A program made the translations under genes and the position numbers. Below, in pieces: positions 24,848 through 31,886 of a stretch of 64,000 bases of DNA (positions within the stretch are counted from its first letter, which is position 1; each line of letters opens with the position of its first letter). The notes beneath the pieces are model-generated. The model saw nothing but the letters and a program-made list of their open reading frames with translations, had not been told where the DNA came from and searched no databases. The stretch covers positions 1 through 64,000 of the forward strand of contig UPXT01000005.1 of NCBI GenBank assembly GCA_900538365.1. Reading direction: 5' to 3'. The stretch is from an uncultured Acidaminococcus sp. Its GTDB lineage: Bacteria; Bacillota; Negativicutes; Acidaminococcales; Acidaminococcaceae.

Positions 24848-25260
24848 TTTTTTACGGCTTTATCCGCCTTTTCCTGGGTCGTATAGCCGTTAAGTTCTGT
24901 GATCTGCGCTGTGAGATCAGCAATCTCACCTGCCAGGAAGAGCTTGCGGATGATGTCACCAGGAAGTACGGCCCCGAATTTTTCCAGCAGATCCTTGTTC
25001 TTGAGGTCCGGGTCGGCAATCCCCGCCAGGAGCGTCTGGGTCTGCATCTGATAAATGTCGATGTTATCGGCGCTGCCGTTGGTGAAGTCCACGGCCATCT
25101 TCTGGATATCGGCGTAGCGTTCCGGGTCGATAGCCCGGAGCGTGATGATAAAATCGAATCCGAACAGCTTCGAGAGCCGTTCCATCTTCACTTTCTTTTC
25201 AGGCCGTTCGGCCAGCTTGTTCACTCCATCTGCTTTCAGCAGTCGGTCTACCATATTCAT
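24844..25260 (-). CDS. Tail assembly chaperone (XkdN-like)
   Basis: 138 aa. Helical acidic/basic protein (KMERLSKLFGFDFIITLRAID, QTQTLLAGIADPDLKNKDLLEKFG, PGDIIRKLFLAGEIADLTAQI) like the XkdN-type tail chaperone of contractile phages. The stop codon overlaps a -1 slip site, which leads to a longer fusion form, as in lambda gpG/gpGT. It sits between tail tube and tape measure, the expected place. Chaperones of this kind coat the tape measure during tail assembly. Confidence 0.85.
   Translation of the reverse strand: MNMVDRLLKADGVNKLAERPEKKVKMERLSKLFGFDFIITLRAIDPERYADIQKMAVDFTNGSADNIDIYQMQTQTLLAGIADPDLKNKDLLEKFGAVLPGDIIRKLFLAGEIADLTAQITELNGYTTQEKADKAVKN
24847..24853 (-). other. -1 ribosomal frameshift site A-AAA-AAC
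   Basis: On the minus strand the zero-frame codons are GTA AAA AAC TGA, so the heptamer A AAA AAC is in the correct phase directly before the stop. A Shine-Dalgarno-like AAGGCGG about 11 bases upstream would stimulate slippage. The product is the ~195-aa fusion of the chaperone. Confidence 0.85.
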
Positions 25261-25273
25261 GTGCTTGTTCTCC

Positions 25274-25702
25274 TTATGCTAAATCCAAGAGGTCCCAATC
25301 CGAGAAGGTGAAGCTGTAGCTTTCTTCGCCCATCTTGTCCACTTCCCAATCCGCCAGGATCAGGCTGTCAAAGGTCGCATCCTTGATGACGATACGTTCG
25401 CTGCCGATGGCGTCCTTATCGTCAAGGACGGAGACGATGGTCACGACGGTCTGCTTGCCCGCCTTAATGTTGTCGTTCATCTTCTTAATCATGTAGCTCG
25501 AGACTTTATGGAGCTTCAGCTGCCCTTTGCAGTCATAGCCTGTGACCTTGTAGCCCTTGCCGACATGACGGAGCATCTTCACTTCTTCCTTGGTCAGCGT
25601 GACCTCGGCCTTGAAAGCCGTGGCTTCGGCCATGAGGTCGCCGTCGATATAGAGGTCGGCATACTTGCCGTTCATCACCCGTTTGGCTTCCATGCTGTTC
25701 AC
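25274..25702 (-). CDS. Tail tube protein (XkdM-like)
   Basis: 142 aa from a GTG at 25702 (SD AGGAGG). MNGKYADLYIDGDLMAEATAFKAEV, MLRHVGKGYKVTGYDCKGQLKLHKVSS and TFDSLILADWEVDKMGEESYSFTFSDWDLLD fit XkdM/DUF2001, the inner tube of PBSX-like tails. It is directly after the sheath gene as in PBSX. Confidence 0.92.
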   Translation of the reverse strand: MNSMEAKRVMNGKYADLYIDGDLMAEATAFKAEVTLTKEEVKMLRHVGKGYKVTGYDCKGQLKLHKVSSYMIKKMNDNIKAGKQTVVTIVSVLDDKDAIGSERIVIKDATFDSLILADWEVDKMGEESYSFTFSDWDLLDLA

Positions 25703-25716
25703 TGTACCTCACCTCC

Positions 25717-26799
25717 TCAGATATTGACGGCAATCGTGACATCTTCCATGGCATCCAGGAGCGAAGCATCTACGGCGATGAAGACATTGCTGCCGATGTT
25801 GGCCAGCTTGATGTCCATTTCTGACATGTCTGCCAGTTCCTCTTTCGTATATTTGCCATTGGATGCCAGCCAGATCTTGGTGGATTCCACATCGATATAA
25901 GCCGTGTTCTGCCCCTGTTCCAGCAGGCCCTCCTGGGCCAGCTGGTCCAGATAGCCCTGGATAGCCGTCACCAGGAGGCATCGGTTGGCATAGCTGTTCG
26001 CGTACTTGCCAAGGTAATGGTCCTGGGCGGTGGTGCGGATATCGTCATACATCATGTCCATCAAATCGACGAGCTTGATTTTCTGGAACGATACCCCTTT
26101 GCCCTGGACTGTCGTAACCAGGGAGTTGATTCCGCGGCCCAGCTTGACCTTTTCCCCGTCAAAGAAAAAGAACAGCTTGCCGGCATCCGTCATGGTATCC
26201 ATTTCTTCCTTCGTCCAGACGTCACAGCCGATGACTTCCGGCAGCGGCGCATACGTACAGGCAATGGTCATCGGCGTTCCTGCGATGATGCCCGCGATGC
26301 GCCCGCAGTACTGGGCCGTCGTGTAGGTCTTCGTTTTCGTACGGATGACTTGATTGACGAAGTTGATGACTCCTTCCGTATCCGCCGTGCAGTCCGGCAG
26401 GACGGCCTTGATGCGTTTGTTCTTATTCGTCCGCATCCCCTTGATCCAGGTCGCGATGGTGTCGATGTGGTTTTCTTCGATATCCGGGATGACCAGGTAA
26501 TCGAAGCGCTTGTTCTCGATGGCCTTGAGGACATCGGTATAATCTTCTGCATCCTTGCTGATGATTTCGGCGATGACTTTCTTCGGGCTGTTCACGTAGC
26601 CGCGAAGGGTCAGTTCCAGCTGCTCACGGTTGCTGTCCGAGAGTTCTTTGGGGATGTCATCTGCCGTATACAGGTTCACTTCCGTCTGGGACGGCAGTGT
26701 CTCTTCTTTCAGAATCAGAAGGACAATACCGCGTTCGCTGCGTTCGACGGCACTGATGCCTTTTTCTTTGAACGCGATATTAATGGATGGCATTTTCAT
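25717..26799 (-). CDS. Contractile tail sheath protein (XkdK-like)
   Basis: 360 aa. Starts PSINIAFKEKGISAVERSERGI, contains the sheath signature YVNSPKKVIAEIISKDAEDY and FDYLVIPDIEENHIDTIATWIK, and ends in the C-terminal sheath domain (GKYANSYANRCLLVTAIQGYLDQL...). This makes the tail contractile, i.e. myovirus-type. The following tube gene is 14 bases away. Confidence 0.93.
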   Translation of the reverse strand: MKMPSINIAFKEKGISAVERSERGIVLLILKEETLPSQTEVNLYTADDIPKELSDSNREQLELTLRGYVNSPKKVIAEIISKDAEDYTDVLKAIENKRFDYLVIPDIEENHIDTIATWIKGMRTNKNKRIKAVLPDCTADTEGVINFVNQVIRTKTKTYTTAQYCGRIAGIIAGTPMTIACTYAPLPEVIGCDVWTKEEMDTMTDAGKLFFFFDGEKVKLGRGINSLVTTVQGKGVSFQKIKLVDLMDMMYDDIRTTAQDHYLGKYANSYANRCLLVTAIQGYLDQLAQEGLLEQGQNTAYIDVESTKIWLASNGKYTKEELADMSEMDIKLANIGSNVFIAVDASLLDAMEDVTIAVNI

Positions 26800-26802
26800 G
26801 GG

Positions 26803-27243
26803 TTACGTCTCCTTTCCCTGATACCGCTGATGCAGTACCTTCATGATTTCTGCCGTTTCTTCTTTTTCCCGGGCGTCATAGTACTGGAAGGTCAGCGTCA
26901 GACGCCCGCCGTCATTGTCCGTCCCCATCAGCTCCTCACTCATAGACACGACAGGGAGATAACGGTTGCCGACTTTCAGTCCGTCCCGGAATAAATTTTC
27001 CGCAGCAAAAAGCACGGCGTAGATAGCCGTGCTTTTTTCCTGCTTCTTCGGCAGATACGTAATGTAGAGGTCCGTATCCCGGTAGACCTCATTTTCTTTC
27101 TGCGGCGTCGCTACCGTCATCGTCTTCAGGAAGAAGGCCGGCGGCGCAAAGCCTTCCTTGACTTCCTGCAGGTAGACGGGATACGGGAACCGCTCTTTGA
27201 GTTTCTGCTGCACCGCCTGCAGGATATCGAGGTCATGGATCAT
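26803..27243 (-). CDS. Tail terminator/completion protein (DUF6838-like)
   Basis: 146 aa. LQAVQQKLKERFPYPVYLQEVKEGFAPPAFFLKTM and YAVLFAAENLFRDGLKVGNRYL are typical of the small tail-terminator family next to gp10-like proteins. It lies between the gp10-like gene and the sheath, which fits a tail completion role at the connector. Overlaps the gp10-like gene by 4 bases. Confidence 0.75.
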   Translation of the reverse strand: MIHDLDILQAVQQKLKERFPYPVYLQEVKEGFAPPAFFLKTMTVATPQKENEVYRDTDLYITYLPKKQEKSTAIYAVLFAAENLFRDGLKVGNRYLPVVSMSEELMGTDNDGGRLTLTFQYYDAREKEETAEIMKVLHQRYQGKET

Positions 27244-27659
27244 GTGCCGCCTGCTTTCTTGAGGAGCTTCTTCGTGAGTCTCTCCAGCCCCGACTGCAAG
27301 TCGCTGGCTTCGAACTGCTTGACGGATTTCTCCGTATAGTGCTGGCCTTCATAATAGCCAACGGTCCTGCCGCCCGGCGTTTTCTTGACATGGCCGTTAT
27401 TCAAGAGGTGATGGACCGGATGCCTGTTGACCAGTTCATAGGTCAGCTCCGAGCCGTTACACCCTTCCACCTTATGCTTCCAGCCTTTCTTCAGCTTGCC
27501 CGTGCTGCCTTCCGGCGTGTTTTTTACGCACTCCTTTTTGAGCTTGTTGCCGATAGTGATCAGGCCTTTCTCGGCAGTACCGGGAAACTCTTCAATAGCA
27601 GAAAGCAGTTTTTCTGAAAGGTCATCCAATCCTTTGACCTCAAAGTCACTTCCGCTCAT
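27240..27659 (-). CDS. HK97 gp10-like head-tail joining protein
   Basis: 139 aa. DFEVKGLDDLSEKLLSAIEEFPG, then IGNKLKKECVKNTPEGSTGKLKKGWKHK and EARHPVHHLLNNGHVKK-like text (NRHPVHHLLNNGHVKKTPGG) are the HK97_gp10 pattern. It joins the head to the tail. It overlaps both neighbours. Confidence 0.88.
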   Translation of the reverse strand: MSGSDFEVKGLDDLSEKLLSAIEEFPGTAEKGLITIGNKLKKECVKNTPEGSTGKLKKGWKHKVEGCNGSELTYELVNRHPVHHLLNNGHVKKTPGGRTVGYYEGQHYTEKSVKQFEASDLQSGLERLTKKLLKKAGGT

Positions 27660-27987
27660 TGCCCGTCCCCCTCACTTCTTCAGTGCAGTACAGTTCCAGT
27701 GCTTCATGGCGCATGTACGGGTCGACGATGGTGTCGATGTCGTAGAAGTGGTCCTGATACTTCACCTTCATATCATGGGTGATATGGGGACGCCAGCGGA
27801 TAGTGATCTTGCTGTACTCCGTGTCCGCTTTGCGTTCCATCTCATAGAACACTTTGCCCCGGGCAGGCTCAATGGATGCCCAACAGCGATATACTACGAC
27901 GTCGGCCTGGGTATCGAAACCATATTCATCCGTCACGGCCTGCTTTCCCAGAATCTCAATCCGTTTGTTCAAAAGCCCCGTCTTCAT
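27646..27987 (-). CDS. Head closure/head-tail adaptor (SPP1 gp16-like)
   Basis: 113 aa from the ATG at 27987, which has a G-rich SD at a suitable distance (ATG at 27993 also possible). MKTGLLNKRIEILGKQAVTDEYGFDTQADVVVYRCWASIEPARGKVFYEMERKADTEYSKITIRW is the classic head-tail adaptor pattern. It closes the connector after packaging. Confidence 0.88.
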   Translation of the reverse strand: MKTGLLNKRIEILGKQAVTDEYGFDTQADVVVYRCWASIEPARGKVFYEMERKADTEYSKITIRWRPHITHDMKVKYQDHFYDIDTIVDPYMRHEALELYCTEEVRGTGNERK

Positions 27988-28004
27988 GGGCATCCCCCCC
28001 TTTT

Positions 28005-28286
28005 TCAAAAACAGCTCCGCCGGACCCCGAACAGCAGCCAGCGCAGACGTTTCAAAAGGCCTGCGTAGTCCGCTTCCTCACGGTGTTCATACAAAAAAGC
28101 CGCAGCATAGAGGATGGCTTCATGGAACACGACGGGATTCTCTTCGGCATCGGCTTCCTCACAGCGGGATATATCCAGGCAGAGGGCCTGGGCTGTTTCC
28201 AGGGAAGACTGGATGACGTCATCATTACTCGTGTCATCTTCATCAATCCGCAGGTATTCCCTGGCTTCTTCCAGCGTCACGATCAT
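28005..28286 (-). CDS. Head-tail connector (gp6-like)
   Basis: 93 aa. VTLEEAREYLRIDEDDTSNDDVIQSSLETAQALC and FHEAILYAAAFLYEHREEADYAGLLKRLRWLLFGVRRSCF are the signature of gp6-like connectors (phage_connect_1 family). It sits between capsid and adaptor, as expected. Confidence 0.88.
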   Translation of the reverse strand: MIVTLEEAREYLRIDEDDTSNDDVIQSSLETAQALCLDISRCEEADAEENPVVFHEAILYAAAFLYEHREEADYAGLLKRLRWLLFGVRRSCF

Positions 28287-28289
28287 GGC

Positions 28290-29480
28290 TTATCCCTTCG
28301 CTTTCATCTCCAGGGCCTTGACCGCTTCCTTGAGCATCAGCATGCCATCGACGCGCTGGCTGGCAAGGAAGCCGATCTGGCCGTTGGCGGCATACAGTTC
28401 GTTGAGCCGCTTGAAGGAGCGGTATTCCCGGTCGGCAATCCAGTAGTAGCTGAAGTCCCCGAAGAGCATGGGACGGTTGCCCGCGGCCAGTTCCGGTGCA
28501 AAGGAAGTGCAGTAGCAGGGACGGTTCAGGATGGTATCCGGTGTGCCTGCCGTGACAGACGGCTGCCAGATGTAGTTGCCGTTGTTGTCCTTCACCTTGC
28601 GCAGGGCCTTGATGGTTGCATCATTCAGGAGCCAGACAGCCTTGCGGCGGTACGGGATGCGCAGGGAATGATATAGGTCGATGACATCATCGAAGGTAAT
28701 AGAAGCCGTCGTGACCGTCACCCCCACTTCGGCAGACGGGAAAACGCCGGTCGGCTTGTTCTTTCCGTCGCCTACCAGGAAGGCTTCTTCTTCCTTCGTA
28801 CCGATACGGCGGGCAAATTCACCGGCGATATAGCTTTCTAGGTCAAAAGCGCTGTCGTTCAGCAGTTCTTCCGACACACGGATAGCCGTCCCCAGCTTGT
28901 ACGCCCCGATGGACTGCTGGCCGAAGGTATCCTGGCTGTCCGGGTAGAGACCGTTCTCTTCCATCCAGGACGCTTCGCCATGACCCGTCACGATGGGAAT
29001 CTTGCGGTCGCCGCTGGTGTGGATGACCGTAGCCAGGCTGCGGAAGAAATTCTCTTCCTGGAGCTTGTCGATGAGCTGGTGTTCGAATTCGTCCGGTACC
29101 AGATAGCCGCCATCAGCATCGGTGCCTGCACTCAGGGCGTTCTGTACATCAATGAAGTTCTTATGGCGGATGCTGTCCCAGAAAGCCTTACGATAGGCAT
29201 CAGACGCACGGCCTTTCTTTTCTGCTCCATTCTGGCCTGCGCCAGGGAGTTCAGTAATCGGTGTAGTAGTGGGCTGGGCAAGCTGGGCGTCGAGCTGCTG
29301 CTGGCGTTCCAGGCGGTCGATTTCTTTGCCGAGATTTACTACATCCGCTTCCATCTTGTCGTAGCGAGCCGCATCTTCTGCAGAGACCATGCCATTTTCA
29401 TCACGGACGGTATCCAGAAAATTCTTGGCGGCATCCCAGAGGTTCTTGCGTTTCTCACGCAGTGCTAAAATCGTATCCAT
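28290..29480 (-). CDS. HK97-fold major capsid protein
   Basis: 396 aa. The N-terminal ~100 residues are a helical delta/scaffold region (LREKRKNLWDAAKNFLDTVRDENG ... LERQQQLDAQLAQ), removed by the protease. The core shows SAGTDADGGYLVPDEFEHQLIDKL, VPIVTG-like KIPIVTGHGEASWMEENGLYP and VSEELLNDSAFDLESYIAGEFARRIGTKEEEAFLVGDG, the phage capsid family pattern. It builds the shell together with the upstream protease. Confidence 0.95.
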   Translation of the reverse strand: MDTILALREKRKNLWDAAKNFLDTVRDENGMVSAEDAARYDKMEADVVNLGKEIDRLERQQQLDAQLAQPTTTPITELPGAGQNGAEKKGRASDAYRKAFWDSIRHKNFIDVQNALSAGTDADGGYLVPDEFEHQLIDKLQEENFFRSLATVIHTSGDRKIPIVTGHGEASWMEENGLYPDSQDTFGQQSIGAYKLGTAIRVSEELLNDSAFDLESYIAGEFARRIGTKEEEAFLVGDGKNKPTGVFPSAEVGVTVTTASITFDDVIDLYHSLRIPYRRKAVWLLNDATIKALRKVKDNNGNYIWQPSVTAGTPDTILNRPCYCTSFAPELAAGNRPMLFGDFSYYWIADREYRSFKRLNELYAANGQIGFLASQRVDGMLMLKEAVKALEMKAKG

Positions 29481-29491
29481 TGTTGTCCTCC

Positions 29492-30199
29492 TTAATGAAT
29501 GAGCAATGCCAGCCGTTTTTCTAAGGATGCGGCTGGCACTTTATGAATCGGTTCATGGGGCTTCAGTTTTTGTACCAACGAATTGGTAACAGTTACTGGC
29601 GTATAAATCATGGCTTCCGGCTGCTCTCCATTGTCCTTCTTCTGGTCGAACAGGATTTCATCGGCAAAGCCAAGTTCTACCGCCTTCTTTGCATTGAGCC
29701 AGGTTTCGTCATCCATCATGTGAGAAATCTTCGTGCGGGCCAGGCCGCTCTTGATTTCGTAGGCGTTGATGATGCTTTCCTTGACTTCGCTCAGCATGCC
29801 GATGGTCTTTTCCATCTCTGACTGGTCACCATAGGCCAGGGTCGCCGGATTATGGATCATCAGCATGGCCACTGGCGACATGCAGACCTTGGTCCCGGCC
29901 ATGGCGATGACAGAGGCCGCCGAAGCAGCCAGTCCGTCAATCTTAACGGTGACGTTCCCCGGATATTCCATGAGCATGTTATAAATCTGGGCAGCGGCAA
30001 AGCAGTCACCGCCCGGACTGTTGATCCAGAGGGTGATATCGCCGCTGCCCGCATTCAGTTCTTCCTTGAACGCCTTCGGCGTTACCTCATCGCCCCACCA
30101 GGTCTCGTCCGAGATCTGGCCGTCCAGGTACAGCGTCCGTTCACTGCCGAAGGCATCGGGGGCCGCATTGGTCACCCACTTCCAAAATTTATGTTTCAT
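29492..30199 (-). CDS. ClpP-like prohead protease
   Basis: 235 aa from the ATG at 30199 (SD GGAAGGGAG). ITLWINSPGGDCFAAAQIYNML, then GLAASAASVIAMAGTKVCMSPVAMLMIHNPATL gives the ClpP fold: Ser in A-A-S-A-A-S and His in M-I-H-N-P. It trims the capsid scaffold domain. It overlaps the portal gene by 11 bases. Confidence 0.93.
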   Translation of the reverse strand: MKHKFWKWVTNAAPDAFGSERTLYLDGQISDETWWGDEVTPKAFKEELNAGSGDITLWINSPGGDCFAAAQIYNMLMEYPGNVTVKIDGLAASAASVIAMAGTKVCMSPVAMLMIHNPATLAYGDQSEMEKTIGMLSEVKESIINAYEIKSGLARTKISHMMDDETWLNAKKAVELGFADEILFDQKKDNGEQPEAMIYTPVTVTNSLVQKLKPHEPIHKVPAASLEKRLALLIH

Positions 30200-31445
30200 T
30201 CGTTTCTCCCTTCCGGGCAAAGGCCCCGGCATCTTTGAGCTTGGTCATGCTGCCGTTCACCAGGTACAGATTACCGCCTTCCTCATCGGGGACGGGATTC
30301 ATGTCTTCCATCTCCCGGATATCGTTGGCGGACAGCCAGCCGTTCTGCCGGCCGATGCTGTACCCGGTCATGCGGCTCTCGTAGTCGCCGCGCATGAGGC
30401 CGTTCACGTTGAACTTCAGGAAATACTGCTTCTTCTCTTCCGGCAGGAACAGGGCTTTCTGCATGGCCTGCTCCCAGCGGATGACCCATGGGTCTAACGT
30501 GTATTTCACGAATTCCATGGACTGCTGCTCGATGTTATTGAAGGAACTTTTCTCCAGGTCGCCAATCATGTGTGGCGGGATGCGGTAGAGCCGGGCAATC
30601 TCATCGAGCTGGAACTTCCGTGTTTCCAGGAACTGTGCTTCTTCCGGCGGGATGCCGATCTGCTGGTACTTCATGCCTTCTTCCAGCACAGCCACCTTGT
30701 GGGCATTGCCCGTCCCCCGGTAGACGGCATTCCACGAATCCCGGACTTTGGCCGGATCCTTCAGAACGCCTGGATGTTCCAGCACCCCGCTGGGGCTGGC
30801 CCCGTTCGCAAAGAAAGAGGCACCGTATTCCTCGCAGGCCATGGTCATGCCCACGGCATTGCGGGCCATGGCAATCGGCGAATAACCGACCAGGCCGTCA
30901 AACCCAAGGCCGGGGATATGCAGCACTTCTTCCTTCTGCAGGGCCACCTGACCATACGGCTTGATGTTCGGATTCTCATCTCCCGTCTTGGTATACAGAT
31001 AAAAAATCTTTCCCCGGTCATCCCGGCAGACGGTCATCTTGTCCGGCCTGAGCGGGTATAGTCCCTGTACCCGCCCTAATCGGTCGCGGATGATCTGGGC
31101 GTAAGCATTGCCCCAGATGAGCAGGTGGCTCATGAGCGTTTCCCGGAAGATGAACGAAGTCATCTCCGGGTTCGGTTCATCATGGAGCAGATGGTACAGC
31201 GGATGGTCATAGACCCGTTCCTTGCCGCCGGGCGTGTAACGGTACAGCTGGAGCGGCAAGGCAGCCAGAGTTTCCGCCAGGATGCGGACGCAGGCATACA
31301 CTGCCGTCGTCTGCATAGCCGTGAACTCGTTCACCGTCTTGCCACTGGCAGAGGGGCCGAACAGATAACGGAAATCCGTGCCGATATAATAGTTCTGAGG
31401 CTTGTCCCGGGTACGGAACAGGCTGGATAAAAAAGGGATGTGCAT
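30189..31445 (-). CDS. HK97-family portal protein
   Basis: 418 aa. TAMQTTAVYACVRILAETLAALPLQLYRY and YHLLHDEPNPEMTSFIFRETLMSHLLIWGNAYAQI, then FRLDEIARLYRIPPHMIGDLEKSSFNNIEQQSMEF, are diagnostic of the HK97 portal family. It forms the dodecameric entry for DNA. Start has SD AGGAGG. A moron lies between it and the terminase. Confidence 0.95.
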   Translation of the reverse strand: MHIPFLSSLFRTRDKPQNYYIGTDFRYLFGPSASGKTVNEFTAMQTTAVYACVRILAETLAALPLQLYRYTPGGKERVYDHPLYHLLHDEPNPEMTSFIFRETLMSHLLIWGNAYAQIIRDRLGRVQGLYPLRPDKMTVCRDDRGKIFYLYTKTGDENPNIKPYGQVALQKEEVLHIPGLGFDGLVGYSPIAMARNAVGMTMACEEYGASFFANGASPSGVLEHPGVLKDPAKVRDSWNAVYRGTGNAHKVAVLEEGMKYQQIGIPPEEAQFLETRKFQLDEIARLYRIPPHMIGDLEKSSFNNIEQQSMEFVKYTLDPWVIRWEQAMQKALFLPEEKKQYFLKFNVNGLMRGDYESRMTGYSIGRQNGWLSANDIREMEDMNPVPDEEGGNLYLVNGSMTKLKDAGAFARKGETNET

Positions 31446-31457
31446 GGAAACCTCCTA

Positions 31458-31486
31458 TTGCTCTATCGACAAATTTATGATATTTT
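31458..31486 (+). promoter_or_regulatory. Promoter of the secreted-protein moron
   Basis: TTGCTC (31458-31463), 17 bp, extended -10 TG-A-TATTTT (31481-31486), 25 bases before the ATG at 31512. Confidence 0.6.
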
Positions 31487-31511
31487 CAAATTACGAAAGG
31501 AATGATGCCCA

Positions 31512-31886
31512 ATGAAAAAATATCTATCTCATCTTGCCGTATTTTTTATCTTTTGCTTTTCACTTTGGCTTTTCCCACAATCTGCCGAAGCCACTGACAT
31601 CTGGGCATATACTGCCGCTCCTCAGGATGGTAACTACCAAGCCTATGTTGTCAGTGAATCAATTCAATGGAACAACGACTATTCAAAAATAACTTGTGCT
31701 GTAAAACAAGTAAAAGATGGTTCTGTCCAAAAAGTAGTGTTCTGGACTTTTGACAGGCTATCTGATGAATGGCGATATCAAACCTCTACAATGCAAAAGC
31801 CCAATTCATCCGGTCATACCAATCGTGTATATCCTAATAGCTGGGGAGCCTATATCCTTAAAATCTGCATAGATTATTTACGTTAA
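31512..31886 (+). CDS. Secreted small protein of unknown function (moron)
   Basis: 124 aa. A clear signal peptide: MKKYLSHLAVFFIFCFSLWL, then FPQSAEA with a likely cut after residue ~27. The mature ~97 residues are polar and aromatic-rich (DIWAYTAAPQDGNYQAYVVS, KVVFWTFDRLSDEWRYQTS) with two cysteines; I do not recognise a family. It is on the plus strand inside the head/packaging operon, has its own promoter and is AT-rich. This fits a lysogenic-conversion gene expressed from the prophage, possibly acting at the cell surface. Confidence 0.65.
   Translation: MKKYLSHLAVFFIFCFSLWLFPQSAEATDIWAYTAAPQDGNYQAYVVSESIQWNNDYSKITCAVKQVKDGSVQKVVFWTFDRLSDEWRYQTSTMQKPNSSGHTNRVYPNSWGAYILKICIDYLR

Noticed and set aside
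26017..26994. 325-aa plus-strand ORF
   Set aside because: Shadow of the tail sheath gene.
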